64,000 nt of DNA from Streptomyces sp. Tue6028 (GTDB lineage: Bacteria > Actinomycetota > Actinomycetes > Streptomycetales > Streptomycetaceae), in contig NZ_MLCE01000023.1 of NCBI RefSeq assembly GCF_002300165.1, positions 363,566-427,565 of the forward strand. The letters are read 5' to 3'. The notes under the pieces were generated by a model. The model did no database searches, was not told where the DNA came from, and worked only from the letters and a program-made list of their open reading frames with translations. The position numbers were made by a program, and so were the translations under genes. Of this stretch, positions 15,693 to 25,295 are shown in pieces (position 1 is the first letter of the stretch; every line of letters starts with the position of its first letter).

Positions 15693-16796
15693 CTACAGGC
15701 GGCGCAGGACCTGTGCCTCCGCCCGCTCGACGTGCGTACGGCTGAAGGCGTGCACCAGGGAGAGGTGGAAGAGCGCCGGGGCCAGCGGCGCCCAGCGGTG
15801 GATGCGGTCGGGCCGCAGCATGTACTTGACCACCGTCGTCGGACGGAAGGGCACGTAGTCGATGGCCTGGTGTTCCCACCGGTCGGCGACGCCCCGGCTC
15901 ATCCGCGTCCGGAGGTTCTCGCCGGAGAGCTCCTTCAGCTTGGCGTGGAAGTGGGCGCTCCAGTGCCGCTTGTCCGTGTCCAGGACGAAGGCCAGAAGAT
16001 CGAGCGTGTACTCGTGGGGCTCCAGGGACAGTTCCTCCCGCATGCCGCGGCGGGCCGCCGCGTACAGGTCCGGGGCGCTCCTGCCAGAGGAGTCGATGTG
16101 CCGTGAAAGGCCCTCGTTGACCGAGGAGTTCCAGACGCCCGGCGCCATGCGGACCCGGTCGCTGCGCCGGCTCACCACCAGCATGTCGTCGGCGGTGACC
16201 ACCGCGACGTTGACGGCGAAGCTGCACTGCAGGAAGGCCGGAGCCGTCAGCGGCGCGTCGGGATCGAGATGGCGGGAGCGGGGGGTCGTGCCGTCGGGGA
16301 GCCGGCGGTCCAGCTGCTGGGCGGCGAGGAAGGTGTAGTAGTCGGTCGGGCGCAGCCTCAGGTGGACCTCGGGCCGCTCGTCCAGGGCGGTACGGGATAT
16401 GTCGAACGACTCGACGGCGTACCGCGGGCCGTTCCACAGCGGAGTGCGCCCCTCCGCACGCAGCCGCTCGCTCTCCTCGGCGATCTCGTCCCGCCAGCCG
16501 GCCATGTCCGGGGGCAGCCTGACCTCGTCCTCCAGCACCTGGACGTAGATCGTCTCGGGCGGCACCGGCGACTCCCCGTCACCTTCGACGATCAGGGCGG
16601 ACGTCTGCAGGGGGCCGAGCGAGAACGTCCGCCAGGCCGCTTCCGACTCCTCCCGCCGCCGCATCGTGCGGATCGCGCTCCTCGAGCGCCGGCGCAGCCG
16701 GTACCAGGCATCCTGCAACGGCTGCTGGAACAACACCGCGAACACCATGCCGAGCACGGCACCCACGACGCCGTTGGCAACATCGATTCCGTCCAT
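15693..16796 (-). CDS. membrane-anchored Nudix-like protein
   Basis: A 367-residue protein with a single N-terminal membrane helix (~8-26, flanked by basic RLRRRSR) and a cytoplasmic part. Residues ~180-300 look like a Nudix fold: VNVAVVTADDMLVVSRRSDRV, then VNEGLSR and AARRGMREELSL. The Nudix box RExxEE appears as RGMREEL, so the first conserved Glu is replaced by Gly, and the upstream Gly-x5-Glu part is stretched by an insert (DSSGRSAPDLYA). It may hydrolyse a nucleotide with altered chemistry or only bind one. Residues 30-170 are of unknown fold. It stands alone. It could be a nucleotide-sensing membrane effector, but that is inference. Confidence 0.6.
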   Translation of the reverse strand: MDGIDVANGVVGAVLGMVFAVLFQQPLQDAWYRLRRRSRSAIRTMRRREESEAAWRTFSLGPLQTSALIVEGDGESPVPPETIYVQVLEDEVRLPPDMAGWRDEIAEESERLRAEGRTPLWNGPRYAVESFDISRTALDERPEVHLRLRPTDYYTFLAAQQLDRRLPDGTTPRSRHLDPDAPLTAPAFLQCSFAVNVAVVTADDMLVVSRRSDRVRMAPGVWNSSVNEGLSRHIDSSGRSAPDLYAAARRGMREELSLEPHEYTLDLLAFVLDTDKRHWSAHFHAKLKELSGENLRTRMSRGVADRWEHQAIDYVPFRPTTVVKYMLRPDRIHRWAPLAPALFHLSLVHAFSRTHVERAEAQVLRRL

Positions 16797-16934
16797 GCCG
16801 CAGACACTATGGATCTTGACGTTGCCAGGAGGCGTCGTGCTCCTTCCGTTATCCCTGCCTGGTCCCTGCCGGTCTTCGTGCCGGTCGTCTCTGCCGGTCG
16901 CCTGTGCGGGGAGTCCCCGGCGGCCGGCCGTCGT

Positions 16935-17291
16935 TCAGGAATGACCGCGGCTCTGGGCCTCGGCCCTGGCGATGGCCTCGGCCTCGCTGTCGGCCAGCGC
17001 GATGGCGACGCCGAACGCCTGGGCGATGTGACCCGCGGCCGACATGACGCGTGCCGTGCCCACGACGGGTGCGATGGCTACGAGCACGTCCTGCAACTGC
17101 TCGATGCTCAGATCGGCCTTGAGCGCGGGATCGACATGGGCCAGGTACGAGATCGGCGGAGCGTCCATGGCCACCAGCGCGGCGATACGGGTGAGGATCA
17201 GGGTCCTCTCGTCCATGCCGCAGCGCTCGATGGAATCGATGGTCATCGCGGCGATCGTGTCGAGAACGGGAGCGTCAGACGCAGTGGCCAT
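16935..17291 (-). CDS. carboxymuconolactone-decarboxylase-like small protein
   Basis: A 118-residue all-helical protein with the pattern LTRIAALVAMDAPPISYLAHV and IAPVVGTARVMSAAGHIAQAFG, which fits the CMD/AhpD-like fold. The CxxC pair of AhpD-type peroxidase-reductases is absent, so peroxidase activity is unlikely. The start ATG 17291 follows GGAAGGTGG. A 370-base spacer precedes it. The role is unknown; CMD-fold proteins lacking cysteines are common and poorly defined in Streptomyces. Confidence 0.7.
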   Translation of the reverse strand: MATASDAPVLDTIAAMTIDSIERCGMDERTLILTRIAALVAMDAPPISYLAHVDPALKADLSIEQLQDVLVAIAPVVGTARVMSAAGHIAQAFGVAIALADSEAEAIARAEAQSRGHS

Positions 17292-17661
17292 GACGGGACC
17301 ACCTTCCGGTGCCGTGAGGAGCCGCACACGCCACCCGCGGAACGCGGGATTCCCCTGCGTGTCGGCGGTTAGTCCTCTCAGCGTAAGTGCGCCCCGGGCC
17401 GCGCGCGCGTCGGTCGTGCGCCGTCTCGCGCCCGCACGGAACGGCGGCCTCCGCCGCAATGCTCGACGCCCCCGGCGTCCGCCGACCGCCGGTCTCGACG
17501 GCGCCCCGCGACACGAGCCCGCCGGGCACCCACGGATCCGCAGGGGGTGCCCCGGCTCCTGGGCCGCGGTGCCATGAGGACCGAACTCGCCCACGGGGGC
17601 GACTCGTTCATCAACGGCGTGGCGTGGCGTGGCCTGGCGTCGCGGGGCGGACCCGCCGGTG
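17292..17661. other. intergenic stretch without a supported gene
   Basis: No reading frame here has a plausible start and protein-like composition. It probably holds the promoter of the CMD-like gene (minus strand). Five near-identical GGCGT units (one is GGCCT) run from 17616 to 17640, a short microsatellite. Confidence 0.5.
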
Positions 17662-18780
17662 TCAGTGCGGGAGTGTCGCCGGGCTGCCGCCGTTCGCCTC
17701 GTATCCCGCCACCGCGAGTGCGCGGTATATCGCGTAGTCCGAGGCCGGGTCGGCGGTGAGGGTCCAGGGCAGCGCGCCCACGTGGCCGTCCACGTGCAGG
17801 AGCTGGTCCATGGCCTCGGCCCAGCGCTCGCTGCGGACCAGGAAGAAGACCAGGAGGTGGCGGACGTGGGCCAGCATCGGGTCGTCGGGGCGGGCGGCGT
17901 GCACCGCGAACAGTGCGCCGTGCACCGCCTTGGTCACGACCTCGCTCTGGTAGAAGCTGCGGACCAGGTTCACCTCGGGGAGGTGCTCGAAGACCGCGAA
18001 GAGCGGCATGGCGGCGAGGAGCGAGCCCTGCGGGGCGCGCGCCGCGGCGGCCTCCGCGAACGAGTAGGCCACGTCACGCGAGCCGTGCCACTTCTCGCAC
18101 CAGTAGTGCAGGGCCGCCAGATGCGCCCCCATGTGGGAGGGCGCGCGGTCCAGGATCTTCAGCCAGAGCTGCTCGAACTCGGGCTGGGGGTAGGACAGTC
18201 CGCGGGCCACGGACAGCTCGACGATGTACGGCACCGGGTCGCCGGGGGCGAGCAGCGCGGCCTCGGCGCAGGCGGACTTCGCCTCCTCCATGATGATCCG
18301 GAACTCGTCGGTCCCGGGCGTCGACGTGCGCCACGCCTGCTGCACCAGGAACTCCGCGTGCACCGCGGCGCCGCCCGCGTCCTTCGGGGCCTCGGCCCGC
18401 CACACGCGCAGCCACTGCCCGCCGGGCGTCTCGCTCACACCGCCGGGGCGCTGCTGGAGCTCCAGGGACGCGGCGCCCGCGAAGGCCTGCACCCGCTGCC
18501 ACCGGCGCTCCCCGTCGCTCTCGGTGCCGGCGAGGAGCTGCGAGGCGGCGCGGTAGTCCTGGGTGCGCTGCACGAGGTCGAGCACGTCCAGCAGGTCGTG
18601 GTCCGGGCCGGGCATGCGAATGTCCAGCTCCTCCTGCCGCAGGAATCCGTAGTCCGCCGGGTCCGCGGCGTCCGGGTCGCCGGGCGCGACCTGCTGAATT
18701 CCGGCACGCCTGCGCATCAGCACCGGCAGCAGGACCAGGCTGAACATGGCCAGCGCCATCAGGACCCAGAGAATCTCCAT
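17662..18780 (-). CDS. membrane-anchored helical-repeat protein of unknown function
   Basis: A 372-residue protein with one N-terminal membrane helix (~2-20, followed by MRRRAG) and a cytoplasmic part made mostly of helices. Segments such as DYRAASQLLAGTESDGERRWQ, AKSACAEAALLAPGDPVPYIVELSVARG and HMGAHLAALHYWCEKWHG read like TPR or DUF4034-type repeats. No catalytic residues stand out. ATG 18780 begins right before the hydrophobic segment. It is divergent from metB across a repeat-rich spacer. I do not recognise a function; a scaffold role is possible. Confidence 0.65.
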   Translation of the reverse strand: MEILWVLMALAMFSLVLLPVLMRRRAGIQQVAPGDPDAADPADYGFLRQEELDIRMPGPDHDLLDVLDLVQRTQDYRAASQLLAGTESDGERRWQRVQAFAGAASLELQQRPGGVSETPGGQWLRVWRAEAPKDAGGAAVHAEFLVQQAWRTSTPGTDEFRIIMEEAKSACAEAALLAPGDPVPYIVELSVARGLSYPQPEFEQLWLKILDRAPSHMGAHLAALHYWCEKWHGSRDVAYSFAEAAAARAPQGSLLAAMPLFAVFEHLPEVNLVRSFYQSEVVTKAVHGALFAVHAARPDDPMLAHVRHLLVFFLVRSERWAEAMDQLLHVDGHVGALPWTLTADPASDYAIYRALAVAGYEANGGSPATLPH

Positions 18781-18831
18781 GTCACAAGCGAACCAGACGG
18801 GTCCGACAATTGGCCAACCCGGTCCGGTATC

Positions 18832-18900
18832 GGTCCGGCAGGCAGTCTCCGGCCGGTCCGGCAGGCAGTCTCCGGCCGGTCCGGCAGGCAGGCTCCGGGC
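18832..18900. repeat. three tandem copies of a 23-bp repeat upstream of metB
   Basis: The unit GGTCCGGCAGGCAGTCTCCGGCC occurs at 18832-18854 and 18855-18877 exactly, and at 18878-18900 with two changes. Further degenerate GGTCC/CGGCCCCGG copies continue to about 19020, filling most of the 308-base space between the divergent genes. It resembles a replication-slippage or regulatory array rather than coding DNA. Confidence 0.8.
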
Positions 18901-19074
18901 GCGGTGCGGACGCCCGTGTCCGGCCCCGGCCCGCCCTGTCCGGCCCCGGCCACCCGGCCCGACCCCGCCCGACCGGTCCCGAACGGCCCGGCCCCGGCCC
19001 CGGTCCGGATCCGCCCCGACCGACCCGGACCGTCGCGTCAGGGGCGTGCGGCGGCATCGGGCGCCCGGGCGCAC

Positions 19075-19080
19075 TACGCT
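19075..19080 (+). promoter_or_regulatory. possible leaderless -10 element of metB
   Basis: TACGCT lies 8 bases before the metB ATG and no ribosome-binding sequence is present, the same arrangement as before the acidic protein gene at 2925. No clear -35 is visible. Confidence 0.3.
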
Positions 19081-19088
19081 CGGGACCC

Positions 19089-20246
19089 ATGAGCGACAGG
19101 CACATCAGTCAGCATTTCGAGACCCTCGCGATCCACGCGGGCAACACCGCCGATCCCCTCACCGGCGCGGTCGTCCCGCCGATCTACCAGGTCTCGACCT
19201 ACAAGCAGGACGGCGTCGGCGGGCTGCGCGGCGGTTACGAGTACAGCCGCAGCGCCAACCCCACCAGGACCGCACTGGAAGAGAACCTCGCTGCCCTGGA
19301 GGGCGGCCGTCGGGGCCTCGCGTTCGCGTCCGGACTGGCGGCCGAGGACTGCCTGTTGCGTACGCTGCTCAGCCCCGGCGACCACGTGGTCATCCCGAAC
19401 GACGCGTACGGCGGCACCTTCCGCCTCTTCGCGAAGGTCGTCTCGCGGTGGGGCGTCGAATGGTCCGTGGCCGACACGAGCGACCCCGACTCGGTGCGCG
19501 CCGCCCTCACCCCGAAGACGAAGGCCGTCTGGGTCGAGACGCCCTCCAACCCGCTGCTCGGCATCACCGACATCGCGGCGGTCGCGCAGATCGCGCGCGA
19601 GGCGGGCGCCCGGCTCGTCGTCGACAACACCTTCGCCACCCCCTACCTCCAGCAGCCGCTGGCGCTGGGCGCGGACGTCGTCGTGCACTCCCTGACCAAG
19701 TACATGGGCGGGCACTCGGACGTCGTCGGCGGTGCCCTGATCACCAGTGACCAGGAGCTCGGCGAGGAGCTGGCGTACCACCAGAACGCGATGGGCGCGG
19801 TGGCCGGCCCCTTCGACTCCTGGCTCGTGCTGCGCGGCACCAAGACGCTGTCCGTGCGCATGGACCGGCACAGCGAGAACGCGGGCAAGATCGCCGAGAT
19901 GCTCACCCGGCACCCGCGCGTGACCCGCGTCCTGTACCCGGGCCTGCCGGAGCACCCCGGTCACGAGATCGCCGCCAAGCAGATGAAGGCGTTCGGCGGC
20001 ATGGTCTCCTTCCAGGTCGACGGCGGCGAGGAGGCGGCCGTCGAGGTCTGCAACCGCGCCAAGGTGTTCACGCTGGGCGAGTCCCTCGGCGGCGTCGAGT
20101 CCCTGATCGAGCACCCGGGACGCATGACGCACGCGTCGGCGGCCGGTTCGGCGCTGGAGGTCCCCGCCGACCTCGTACGCCTCTCCGTGGGCATCGAGAA
20201 CGTCGACGATCTGCTCCAGGACCTTCAGCAGGCCCTCGGGCAGTAG
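19089..20246 (+). CDS. metB: cystathionine gamma-synthase (trans-sulfuration PLP enzyme)
   Basis: Joins an activated homoserine ester to cysteine to give cystathionine, or in the reverse pathway cleaves cystathionine, using PLP in the cytoplasm. The 385-residue protein has the typical start (FETLAIHAG), YSRSANPTRTALE, the substrate-binding ETPSNPLL, the PLP Lys (about residue 204) in HSLTKYMGGHSDVVGG, and the end signature SLGGVESLIEHPG. Cystathionine gamma-lyase is a close relative and cannot be fully excluded. There is no ribosome site; translation is probably leaderless. It is a single-gene unit, convergent with a sigma-factor operon. Confidence 0.88.
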   Translation: MSDRHISQHFETLAIHAGNTADPLTGAVVPPIYQVSTYKQDGVGGLRGGYEYSRSANPTRTALEENLAALEGGRRGLAFASGLAAEDCLLRTLLSPGDHVVIPNDAYGGTFRLFAKVVSRWGVEWSVADTSDPDSVRAALTPKTKAVWVETPSNPLLGITDIAAVAQIAREAGARLVVDNTFATPYLQQPLALGADVVVHSLTKYMGGHSDVVGGALITSDQELGEELAYHQNAMGAVAGPFDSWLVLRGTKTLSVRMDRHSENAGKIAEMLTRHPRVTRVLYPGLPEHPGHEIAAKQMKAFGGMVSFQVDGGEEAAVEVCNRAKVFTLGESLGGVESLIEHPGRMTHASAAGSALEVPADLVRLSVGIENVDDLLQDLQQALGQ

Positions 20247-20250
20247 CCGT

Positions 20251-20499
20251 TCACCAGCCGGTCAGCGGTGGGGTCGTCTGCGACGGCGGCTCCACCCACG
20301 GGCGGGCCGTCGCCGCCCAGACGGTGAAGGCGACGGCCGCGGCGAACAGCACGAGCCACATCAGGCGCCGGGCCGCCGTCCTGCGGCGCAGCATGCGGCC
20401 TCCGCGGCGGACGACGTCCGCGTGCAGGTCGGACGGAACCGTGGGCGGCGCCTGCTCCAGCATCCGCCGTACGGCGGCCTCACGATCGTGCACGTTCAT
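20251..20499 (-). CDS. small one-pass membrane protein coupled to a sigma factor
   Basis: An 82-residue protein with a cytoplasmic N-terminal half (DREAAVRRMLEQAPPTVPSDLHADVVRRG), a basic stretch RRRTAARR, one membrane helix (~47-65) and a short outer tail. Its ATG overlaps the stop of the sigma-like gene by four bases, so it is translated right after it. Position and topology suggest a sigma-factor modulator, but it lacks the zinc HxxxCxxC anti-sigma signature, and at this length cannot be a classic anti-sigma. Function is inferred from context only. Confidence 0.65.
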   Translation of the reverse strand: MNVHDREAAVRRMLEQAPPTVPSDLHADVVRRGGRMLRRRTAARRLMWLVLFAAAVAFTVWAATARPWVEPPSQTTPPLTGW

Positions 20500-20993
20500 G
20501 ACGGCGCCACCTCCACGACGGCCGGTGCCGGGCCCCGCGGCGGGTGCAGCAGCGTCGCCATCGAGCGGGCGCAGATCGTCCGCACCCGTTCCGCCGGCAG
20601 CCCGAGCAGGGCCGCCGTCTGTTCCTCGGCGACCCCCTCGTACAGCCGCAGCACCACGATCAGGCGCTGCTGGGGCGTGAGCCGGGCCAGCACGTGGTCG
20701 GGGGAGGGGCGCGGCCGGCCGAAGCTCCCGTACTGGTGCCAGGCCGAACGCGCGAAGCGGACGGCCAGCTGCTGGCGGGCGCAGTCGTACGGGTCCTCGC
20801 CGCGCAGCCGGTCCCAGGAGGCGTACGTGTGGGCGAGGGCCTGCACCAGCAGGCGTCGCGCGCGCGGGTTGGCGTTGCGGGGTTCGGCGGTGAGCAGCGT
20901 GGCGGCATGCAGCAGCCGCCCTGCCGCGCCCGCGACGAACGCCTCGAACTCCCGGGCCCGGCGGGCGCCTTGGGACGCCTGCCGTTCTCGCAC
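20496..20993 (-). CDS. SigE-family ECF-like sigma factor
   Basis: A 165-residue sigma-70 family protein. The region-2-like part is FEAFVAGAAGRLLHAATLLTAEPRNANPRARRLLVQALAHTY. Region 4 is LARLTPQQRLIVVLRLYEGVAEEQTAALLGLPAERVRTICARSMATL. It belongs to the short SigE-family (SigM-like) actinobacterial group. The start is uncertain: GTG 20993 with GGAGG four bases upstream was chosen; GTG 20996 and ATG 21083 are alternatives. It is coupled (ATGA) to a small membrane protein gene. Its regulon is unknown. Confidence 0.8.
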   Translation of the reverse strand: MRERQASQGARRAREFEAFVAGAAGRLLHAATLLTAEPRNANPRARRLLVQALAHTYASWDRLRGEDPYDCARQQLAVRFARSAWHQYGSFGRPRPSPDHVLARLTPQQRLIVVLRLYEGVAEEQTAALLGLPAERVRTICARSMATLLHPPRGPAPAVVEVAPS

Positions 20994-21256
20994 CACGCCT
21001 CCCGCCTGAGAGCGCCCCCGAGGGGACGGGGTCCCGGCCGCGTACGGCATGCCGCACCGCGTACGAGGAGGACCCGGTCTCATATGAGGCCAGGCGTCGC
21101 CTTCCGGTCAAGAGCCCGGGGCACACCCACGCGCGCGCGGGCACACCTCGCCCGCGCCGGACACCCCCTCCCCGGCGCCGTCCTCCGGGCGGGCCGCCCC
21201 GCGCGTGCGGCAGCGGCGCTCCGGGCCTCCGACACGGCGAAGTGCGTCCGCGGAGG

Positions 21257-21781
21257 TCAGGAAGTCGGCTGGGACTCGGCGACGGGCCCGCCCTGGGCCG
21301 CCTGACGTGCGGAGAGGGCGCCATTGAAGCGCGTGAGGAGCGTGCAGAAGGCCTCACGCTCCTCCGGCGCCCAGTCGTGGGTCAGCTCGGCCATCAACTG
21401 ACGCCGGGAGGAGCGCACTTCGTCGAGCCGGGCCTGCCCGCGCGGCGACAGCTGGAGCACCACCGCGCGCCCGTCCTCGGGGTGCGAGGTCCGCTTCACG
21501 AGCCCGGTGTCGACGAGCGGGGCCACCTGCCGGGTGACCGTCGAGGAGTCGATGCCCATGCTCGCGGCGAGCGCCTTGACGCCCATCGGGCCTTCCTTGT
21601 CGAGGCGGTTGAGCAGCAGGTACGCGGCGCGGTCCATGGAGTTGCGCACCTGCCCCACCCCGCCGAGCCGGGTCTGTTCGGCACGGCGCGCGAACACCGC
21701 GACCTCGTGCTGCAGCGTGTCGAGAAGACCGGTGTCACCGACGGTCGTCATGTCCATCGACATTTCAGGTGTTGTGGGCAT
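21257..21781 (-). CDS. MarR family transcriptional regulator
   Basis: A 174-residue winged-helix repressor. Its helix-turn-helix is GVKALAASMGIDSSTVTRQVAPLVDTGLV, and the wing is RTSHPEDGRAVVLQLSPRGQ. It has dimerisation helices at both ends. It is divergent from ilvA, so it may control that gene or itself from the 146-base region between them, where a perfect 13-bp inverted repeat lies. ATG 21781 is used; ATGs 18 and 30 bases downstream are also possible. The ligand is unknown. Confidence 0.9.
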   Translation of the reverse strand: MPTTPEMSMDMTTVGDTGLLDTLQHEVAVFARRAEQTRLGGVGQVRNSMDRAAYLLLNRLDKEGPMGVKALAASMGIDSSTVTRQVAPLVDTGLVKRTSHPEDGRAVVLQLSPRGQARLDEVRSSRRQLMAELTHDWAPEEREAFCTLLTRFNGALSARQAAQGGPVAESQPTS

Positions 21782-21866
21782 GGCCGGGGGCTCAATTCAT
21801 GCGTGGGAGGCTGGGTTGGGGGACAGGGTACGCGGCCGGGAGGCGGGTCGTACCGGCGCTGCGTAA

Positions 21867-21923
21867 ACCAGTCTCGCAGCGTGGTCAAGCAGGGAGCGGA
21901 CCCGCGTGAACTGCGAGACTGGT
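21867..21923. promoter_or_regulatory. 13-bp inverted repeat whose right arm reaches the ilvA ribosome site
   Basis: ACCAGTCTCGCAG (21867-21879) and its exact complement CTGCGAGACTGGT (21911-21923) are separated by 31 bases. The right arm ends 4 bases before the ilvA ATG, covering the place where ribosomes would bind. In RNA it could close the start site. As DNA it could be a two-site operator for the divergent MarR-type regulator. Confidence 0.6.
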
Positions 21924-21927
21924 GGTC

Positions 21928-23157
21928 ATGAGCTACAGCACGGCTGACTCCTTTCCCAGCGTGACTCTCGACGACGTCCGTGGCGCGCAGAAGATGCTCA
22001 CGGGCGTGGCGCGGATGACCGCGATGGAGGGCAGCAGGTACCTCACCCAGCTGGTCGGCGCTCCGGTCCACTTCAAGTGCGAGAACCTCCAGCGGACCGG
22101 TTCGTTCAAGCTGCGCGGCGCCTACGTGCGGATCGCCGGGCTGCTGCCGGAGGAGCGCGCGGCGGGCGTGGTCGCGGCGAGCGCCGGCAACCACGCGCAG
22201 GGTGTCGCGCTGGCCTCCTCGCTGCTCGGCGTGCGCGCCACGGTGTTCATGCCGACGGGCGCCCCGCTGCCGAAGGTCGCGGCCACCCGCGACTACGGGG
22301 CCGACGTGCGGCTGCACGGCCAGGTGGTGGACGAGACGCTCGCCGCCGCTCAGACGTACGCGGCCGAGACGGGTGCCGTCTTCATCCACCCCTTCGACCA
22401 TCCGGACGTCATCGCGGGCCAGGGCACGGTCGGGCTGGAGATCCTGGAGCAGTGCCCCGAGGTGCGCACGATCGTCGTCGGCATGGGCGGCGGCGGGCTG
22501 GCCGCGGGCGTCGCGCTCGCCGTGAAGACGATCCGCCCGGACGTGCGGATCGTGGGCGTGCAGGCCGAGGGTGCCGCCGCGTACCCGCCGTCGCTGGCGG
22601 CGGGGCGTCCGCTGTCGATCGACAACCCGGCGACGATGGCCGACGGCATCAAGGTCGGCCGGCCCGGCGACGTGCCGTTCCGGATCGTCGACGAACTGGT
22701 GGACGAGGTCCGCACGGTGTCCGAGAACAATCTGTCGAGCGCGCTCCTGCTGTGCCTGGAGCGCGCCAAGCTGGTCGTGGAGCCGGCCGGCGCGAGTCCG
22801 GTCGCCGCGCTGCTGCGGGATCCGCGCAGCTTCGAGGGCCCGGTGGTGGCCCTGTTGTCGGGCGGGAACGTGGACCCGCTGCTGATCCAGCGCATCCTGC
22901 GGCACGGCATGGCGGCGAGCGGCCGCTACCTCGCGGTCACGCTGCGGCTGACCGACCGTCCCGGGGCTCTCGCCACACTTCTCGGGGTGTTGTCAGTGGC
23001 GGACGCTAACGTCCTCGATGTGAGCCACGTACGGACCGACCCACGGCTCGGGCTCACGGAGGTGGAGGTCGAGCTGCACCTGGAGACGAAGGGGCCCGAG
23101 CACTGCGCCGAAGTGAATCTGGCGCTGCGCGAGGCGGGGTACACCGTCATCGACTGA
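21928..23157 (+). CDS. ilvA: threonine ammonia-lyase with C-terminal ACT-like domain
   Basis: Deaminates threonine to 2-oxobutanoate, the first step towards isoleucine, using PLP in the cytoplasm. The 409-residue protein has the PLP Lys61 in GSFKLRGAY, SAGNHAQGVA, the phosphate-binding GMGGGGLAAG, and LSGGNVDP. A C-terminal ACT-like segment (~330-405, LRLTDRPGALATLLGVLSVADANVLDVSHVR) gives feedback control; this is the medium form. ATG 21928 lies in GGTGGTCATG; a GTG two codons upstream is also in frame. It is divergent from a MarR-type regulator, and a long inverted repeat covers its ribosome site. Confidence 0.93.
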   Translation: MSYSTADSFPSVTLDDVRGAQKMLTGVARMTAMEGSRYLTQLVGAPVHFKCENLQRTGSFKLRGAYVRIAGLLPEERAAGVVAASAGNHAQGVALASSLLGVRATVFMPTGAPLPKVAATRDYGADVRLHGQVVDETLAAAQTYAAETGAVFIHPFDHPDVIAGQGTVGLEILEQCPEVRTIVVGMGGGGLAAGVALAVKTIRPDVRIVGVQAEGAAAYPPSLAAGRPLSIDNPATMADGIKVGRPGDVPFRIVDELVDEVRTVSENNLSSALLLCLERAKLVVEPAGASPVAALLRDPRSFEGPVVALLSGGNVDPLLIQRILRHGMAASGRYLAVTLRLTDRPGALATLLGVLSVADANVLDVSHVRTDPRLGLTEVEVELHLETKGPEHCAEVNLALREAGYTVID

Positions 23158-23227
23158 GCCCTGCGAGGCATCGGCCGAGGTCAGGGCCACTGTTCGTCCC
23201 ACTGTCGGTCCCGGATGGAAAAATCTG

Positions 23228-23256
23228 TTGAGTGACGCGATACATCGCGTTACGGT
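23228..23256 (+). promoter_or_regulatory. promoter of the DrrAB-type exporter with an embedded operator
   Basis: TTGAGT (23228-23233), 17 bases, TACGGT (23251-23256) fits a vegetative promoter. Between the two hexamers lies the inverted repeat ACGCGA-TACA-TCGCGT (23235-23250), extending to GTG/TAC with one mismatch (23232-23253). This resembles the operators of PadR-type repressors that often control such exporters. No PadR gene is nearby. Confidence 0.6.
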
Positions 23257-23370
23257 GTGCCCCTTGCCATACGCTCGGCCCGCGGACGAATACCCCACCG
23301 GCCGGGCGTGCCGTACAGGGCAAAAGCAAGACATTTCCGTGAAAATCCCCAACGACGTGGAGAAACTCAC

Positions 23371-24374
<1,004 letters not shown>

Positions 24375-24378
<4 letters not shown>

Positions 24379-25232
24379 GTGCCGCCAGTGACGCCGTGCA
24401 GCTCACGGCACCCTCGAACCCGGTCAGCCAGTCCGTGCGCGACTCGCTGGTCGTCGCCAAGCGCAACCTGATCAGGATGTCCCGGATCCCGGAGATGGTG
24501 ATCTTCGGGCTGATCCAGCCGATCATGTTCGTGGTGCTGTTCAGCTACGTCTTCGGCGGCTCCATGCAGATCGGCGGCAGCACCAGCCCCACCGACTACC
24601 GCAACTTCCTGATGGCGGGCATCTTCGCGCAGACCGTCACCTTCGCCACCGCGGGTGCCGGCGCGGGTATCGCCGACGACATGCACAAGGGCCTGATCGA
24701 CCGTTTCCGCTCGCTGCCCATGGCGCGCGGAGCGGTGCTGACCGGGCGCACGCTCGCCGACCTCGTCCAGACCGCGCTGACCCTGCTGGTCCTCGCGGTG
24801 GTCGCCCTCCTGGTCGGCTGGCGCGTCGGCTCCGACGGCGACACCAACGCCTTCAAGGTGCTGGGCGCCTTCGGCCTCCTGCTCCTGCTGGGGTACGCGT
24901 TCACCTGGATCGGCGCGCTCATCGGCCTGTCCGTGCGCACCCCGGAGGCGGCCACCTCCGGCGGACTGATCTGGCTCTTCCCGGTCACGTTCATCTCGAA
25001 CGCGTTCGTGGACTCCAGCAACATGACGCCCTGGCTGCGCCACATCGCCGACTGGAACCCGTTCAGCGCCACCGTCCAGGCCTGCCGGGTGCTCTTCGCC
25101 AACCCGGGGCAGTCCACGTCGGAAGCCTGGCCCATGCAGCACTCGGTCTGGGCCTCGGTGATCTACTCGGTCCTGATCATCGTGCTCTTCCGGACCCTGG
25201 CGGTGCGCAAGTACCGGTCCGCCACCGCGTGA
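24375..25232 (+). CDS. DrrB-type ABC-2 transporter permease
   Basis: Membrane partner of the DrrA-type ATPase. The 285-residue protein has six predicted membrane helices in ABC-2 order. It shows the conserved segment MVIFGLIQPIMFVVLFSYVFGG, the amphipathic GLIDRFRSLPMARGAVL coupling region, and WNPFSATVQACR near the end. The GTG start forms a GTGA overlap with the previous stop, and AAGGAGG lies 8 bases before it, so the two proteins are made together. The substrate is unknown. A perfect hairpin terminator follows. Confidence 0.93.
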
Positions 25233-25240
25233 CACGAGAT

Positions 25241-25276
25241 GACGATGCCCCCGGCCGCACGGCCGGGGGCATCGTC
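25241..25276. terminator. bidirectional terminator between exporter and greA genes
   Basis: A perfect 16-bp stem (25241-25256 with 25261-25276, GCAC loop) lies 9 bases past the exporter stop and 20 bases past the convergent greA stop. Confidence 0.85.
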
Positions 25277-25295
25277 GTAGTCGTCGGTCCCGGGC

